Below, piece after piece: positions 5,322 through 7,629 of a stretch of DNA of 7,629 nt. Every line of letters begins with the position of its first letter. Positions within the stretch are counted from its first letter, which is position 1. The DNA comes from an uncultured Eggerthellaceae bacterium (GTDB lineage Bacteria > Actinomycetota > Coriobacteriia > Coriobacteriales > Eggerthellaceae): contig CAKTWD010000076.1 of NCBI GenBank assembly GCA_934630485.1, positions 1 through 7,629 of the forward strand. The letters are read 5' to 3'. The notes beneath the pieces are model-generated. The model was not told the DNA's origin and searched no databases. It saw only the letters and a program-made list of their open reading frames with translations. Both the position numbers and the translations under genes were made by a program.

Positions 5322-7629
5322 CTACTTGGCCAGGATCTCGCGAGCCTGCTCAAGCGCAGCCGGAATACCCGCGACGTCCTTGCCGCCAGCCTGGGCCATG
5401 GTGGGCTTGCCACCACCGCCGCCCTTAACGGCAGGGGCAACGGCCTTGATGATGGCGCCGGCATTGAAACCTGCGGCAACTGCCTCGTCGGTGCCTGCGG
5501 CCATGATGATGGGCTTGCCATCCTTATCGCCTGCAAGAACAGCGGCGCCGGGAGCCTCCATACGGGCACGGAGGATGTCCCAGGCGTTGCGCAGCGCGCT
5601 GGTCTCGGCGCCAGCGATATGAGCAACAACCACCGGGTAGCCGGCAGCGCTTGCGAAAGCGTTCTTCAGCACGGCGTCCAGGCCCTCGGCTGCAGCGGCC
5701 TGCTGACCCGCCTTAGCCTTCTGCTGAGCTTCCTTAAGTGCCCGAGCGTTAGCAGCAGCACGGTCGGCAACCTCGAACATCGCAACATGCAGGTCATCGG
5801 CCGCAGCGCGAAGCTCGGTCTCGATCTTGTTGATGTACTCAAAGGCGCCAAAGCTGGTGACGGCCTCGATGCGACGCGTGTTGGCAGCGACGCTGGACTC
5901 GGAAACGACCTTCAGGAAGCCGATCTCGGCGGTGTTGGCAACATGGCAGCCGCCGCACAACTCGCGAGAGAACTCGCCGGCCTCGACAACACGGACCTTC
6001 TCGCCGTACTTTTCACCAAACAGGGCGGTAACGCCCGAAGCGCGCGCCTCGTCAAGCGAGGTTTCGTAGATGTTCGTGGGCATGGCGCTCATGATTGCCT
6101 GGTTGGCGATGAGCTCGATCTGCTCGATCTCCTCGCGAGTGACCGGCGAGAAGTGGGTGAAGTCGAAACGCAGACGGTCGGGACCGACGTAGGAGCCAGC
6201 CTGGTTCACATGGTCGCCCAGAACCTTGCGAAGCGAAGCATGCAGGATATGGGTTGCGGTGTGATTACGGGCAACCTGAGCACGGCGAAGCGCGTCGACG
6301 GAGGCCGTTGCAGACTCGCCCTCGACCAGAGTGCCGCGCGTGACCTTCACGTAGTGGCTGGTAAGGCCCTTCTCGGGAGCCTTGGTGTTCACAACCTGAG
6401 CGGCGGCGTCGGGCGTCTCGATAATGCCGGTGTCGCCAACCTCGCCGCCCATTTCCGCATAGAACGGCGTGGTGTCAAGGATGATCTCGCCCTCGTCGCC
6501 CTCGGAAAGCGAGGCAACGCGCTTGCCGTCCTTGACGACTGCGATGATGCGGGCGTTGGCCTGAAGCTTGTCGTAGCCCACGAAGTTCGTGGCACCTTCC
6601 TGCTTCAACAACTCGGCATGAACGCCGCCGAACGTGGACCATGCGGCCTCGGCGTCGTCCTTGGTTGCAGCACGGGCGCGGTCACGCTGAGCGGCCATGC
6701 ACACGTCAAAGCCGTCCTTATCCACGCCGATGCCGCTTTCAGCGCAGATCTCCTCGGTAAGCTCGATGGGGAAACCGTAGGTGTCATGCAGGGTGAATGC
6801 CTGCTCGCCCGAAAGGACGTCGCCTGCGGAAAGATCGCGCAGTGCGCCCTCAAGGTAGGTCTGACCGGTGCGCAGCGTCTTGCCGAAGCGTTCTTCCTCG
6901 GAAAGGATGACACGCTCAATAAGCTCGCGGTTTGCAACCAGCTCGGGATATACGCTACCCATGGTGTCGACGATCTGAGCCAGGTATGTGCCCAAGAACG
7001 GACCCTCGATGCCCAGCTTATGACCGTGCATGACGGCGCGGCGCAGAAGACGGCGCAGAACGTACCCGCGACCCTCGTTAGAAGGCAGGATGCCGTCGGC
7101 GATCATGAACGAAACGCTGCGAGCATGGTCGGAGATGATGCGCAGGCTGGTATTGATGGCGCCCTGCTCGCCCTTGACGGCAGCGGTGTTGGCGGAACCG
7201 ACGTACTTCTTGCCGGAAAGCTGCTCGCCCAAAGAGATAAGGCCGCGCAGCTCGTTGGTTTCGAAGTTGCCCTGAACGCCCTGCATGATGGCGGCCATGC
7301 GCTCGAGGCCCAGGCCGGTATCGATGTTCTTGGTGGGAAGCGGGGCAAGCGTGCCGTCTTCCTGGCCGTCGTACTGGGTGAAAACAAGGTTCCAGTACTC
7401 AAGGAAGCGGTCGCACTCGCAGCCGGGGCCGCAGTCTTCCTTGCCGCAGCCGAACTCGGGGCCCTGGTCGTAGTACAGCTCGGAGCAGGGACCGCAAGGG
7501 CCGGTGGGGCCGGCGCGCCAGAAGTTGTCGTCCTCGCCCAAACGGGTGATGTGGCTTTCGTCGACGCCGAGACTCTTCCAGATCTCGATGGTCTCGTCGT
7601 CGTCAAGGAACACGGTGAAGTAGAGTTTC
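5322..7629 (-). CDS. alaS: Alanyl-tRNA synthetase (N-terminus outside window)
   Basis: The frame runs in from the right edge (first whole codons KLYFTVFLDDDE) to TAG at 5322, giving about 768 residues; roughly 110 N-terminal residues with class II motif 1 are missing, for a usual total near 880. The enzyme charges tRNA-Ala in the cytoplasm. Visible in order: the aminoacylation core with DNFWRAGPTGPCGPCSELYY, a cysteine-rich insert (FGCGKEDCGPGCECDRF) seen in many bacterial AlaRS, motif 3 NIDTGLGLERM, the tRNA-recognition helices (RGYVLRRLLRRAVMHGHKLG), the editing domain with its zinc ligands HTATH (6249-6263) and CGGCH (5943-5957), a helical linker rich in Ala and Lys, and the C-Ala domain with GGGGGKPTMAQAGG. 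All catalytic and editing motifs are intact. A GTG at 7613 is in frame but is an internal valine codon, not the start. A strong terminator follows; no ruvX-type gene follows as in some genomes. Confidence 0.97.
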   Translation of the reverse strand, partial: KLYFTVFLDDDETIEIWKSLGVDESHITRLGEDDNFWRAGPTGPCGPCSELYYDQGPEFGCGKEDCGPGCECDRFLEYWNLVFTQYDGQEDGTLAPLPTKNIDTGLGLERMAAIMQGVQGNFETNELRGLISLGEQLSGKKYVGSANTAAVKGEQGAINTSLRIISDHARSVSFMIADGILPSNEGRGYVLRRLLRRAVMHGHKLGIEGPFLGTYLAQIVDTMGSVYPELVANRELIERVILSEEERFGKTLRTGQTYLEGALRDLSAGDVLSGEQAFTLHDTYGFPIELTEEICAESGIGVDKDGFDVCMAAQRDRARAATKDDAEAAWSTFGGVHAELLKQEGATNFVGYDKLQANARIIAVVKDGKRVASLSEGDEGEIILDTTPFYAEMGGEVGDTGIIETPDAAAQVVNTKAPEKGLTSHYVKVTRGTLVEGESATASVDALRRAQVARNHTATHILHASLRKVLGDHVNQAGSYVGPDRLRFDFTHFSPVTREEIEQIELIANQAIMSAMPTNIYETSLDEARASGVTALFGEKYGEKVRVVEAGEFSRELCGGCHVANTAEIGFLKVVSESSVAANTRRIEAVTSFGAFEYINKIETELRAAADDLHVAMFEVADRAAANARALKEAQQKAKAGQQAAAAEGLDAVLKNAFASAAGYPVVVAHIAGAETSALRNAWDILRARMEAPGAAVLAGDKDGKPIIMAAGTDEAVAAGFNAGAIIKAVAPAVKGGGGGKPTMAQAGGKDVAGIPAALEQAREILAK

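Noticed and set aside
7611..7613. GTG as the alaS start codon
   Set aside because: The frame continues upstream to the window edge with residues typical of AlaRS (KLYFTV), so this is an internal valine.

Overview
The window looks like chromosome of a GC-rich anaerobic actinobacterium, most likely Coriobacteriia/Eggerthellaceae. I infer this from the GC-rich, GC3-biased codons, the character of the alanyl-tRNA synthetase, and a pair of signal-less arylsulfotransferase-type propeller proteins of a kind I associate with such gut anaerobes. The assignment rests on recalled family resemblance, not a search.

Layout, left to right. (1) 1-1131, minus: the first 377 codons of an arylsulfotransferase-like gene (copy A), cut by the left edge. 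(2) 1132-1381: a divergent control region. (3) 1382-1882, plus: a small nitroreductase-family flavoprotein. (4) 1883-2047: a convergent gap with a terminator for the next gene. (5) 2048-3475, minus: a complete paralog (copy B, 475 aa). (6) 3476-3848: the copy B control region, then the terminator of the gene to its right. (7) 3849-5168, minus: a metal-dependent amidohydrolase with a complete ligand set and its own promoter and terminator. (8) 5169-5321: promoter of that gene and the alaS terminator. (9) 5322-7629, minus: alaS without about the first 110 codons. Every complete minus-strand gene appears to be its own transcription unit, since each is followed by a hairpin and T-tract.

The most interesting part is the duplicated A/B pair with its regulation. 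The proteins are about 87% identical over the shared 377 residues, but very unevenly: 48 differences in residues 1-260 and only one in residues 261-377. DNA identity rises from roughly 80% to 95% at about the same point, which suggests recent gene conversion of the 3' part. Both upstream regions carry the same dyad, ATCGG-N5-CCGAT, twice. One copy is centred about 50 bp upstream of a conserved -10 block and one exactly 67.5 bp downstream of it, and spacing is kept to within 1 bp between the two genes. This looks like an undescribed operator pair for a shared regulator. The distal dyad at copy A also lies within the likely promoter of the divergent nitroreductase, which may link the two. A working picture is an aryl-sulfate or phenolic-substrate module with duplicated, co-regulated enzymes beside housekeeping alaS; the substrates are not visible from sequence.
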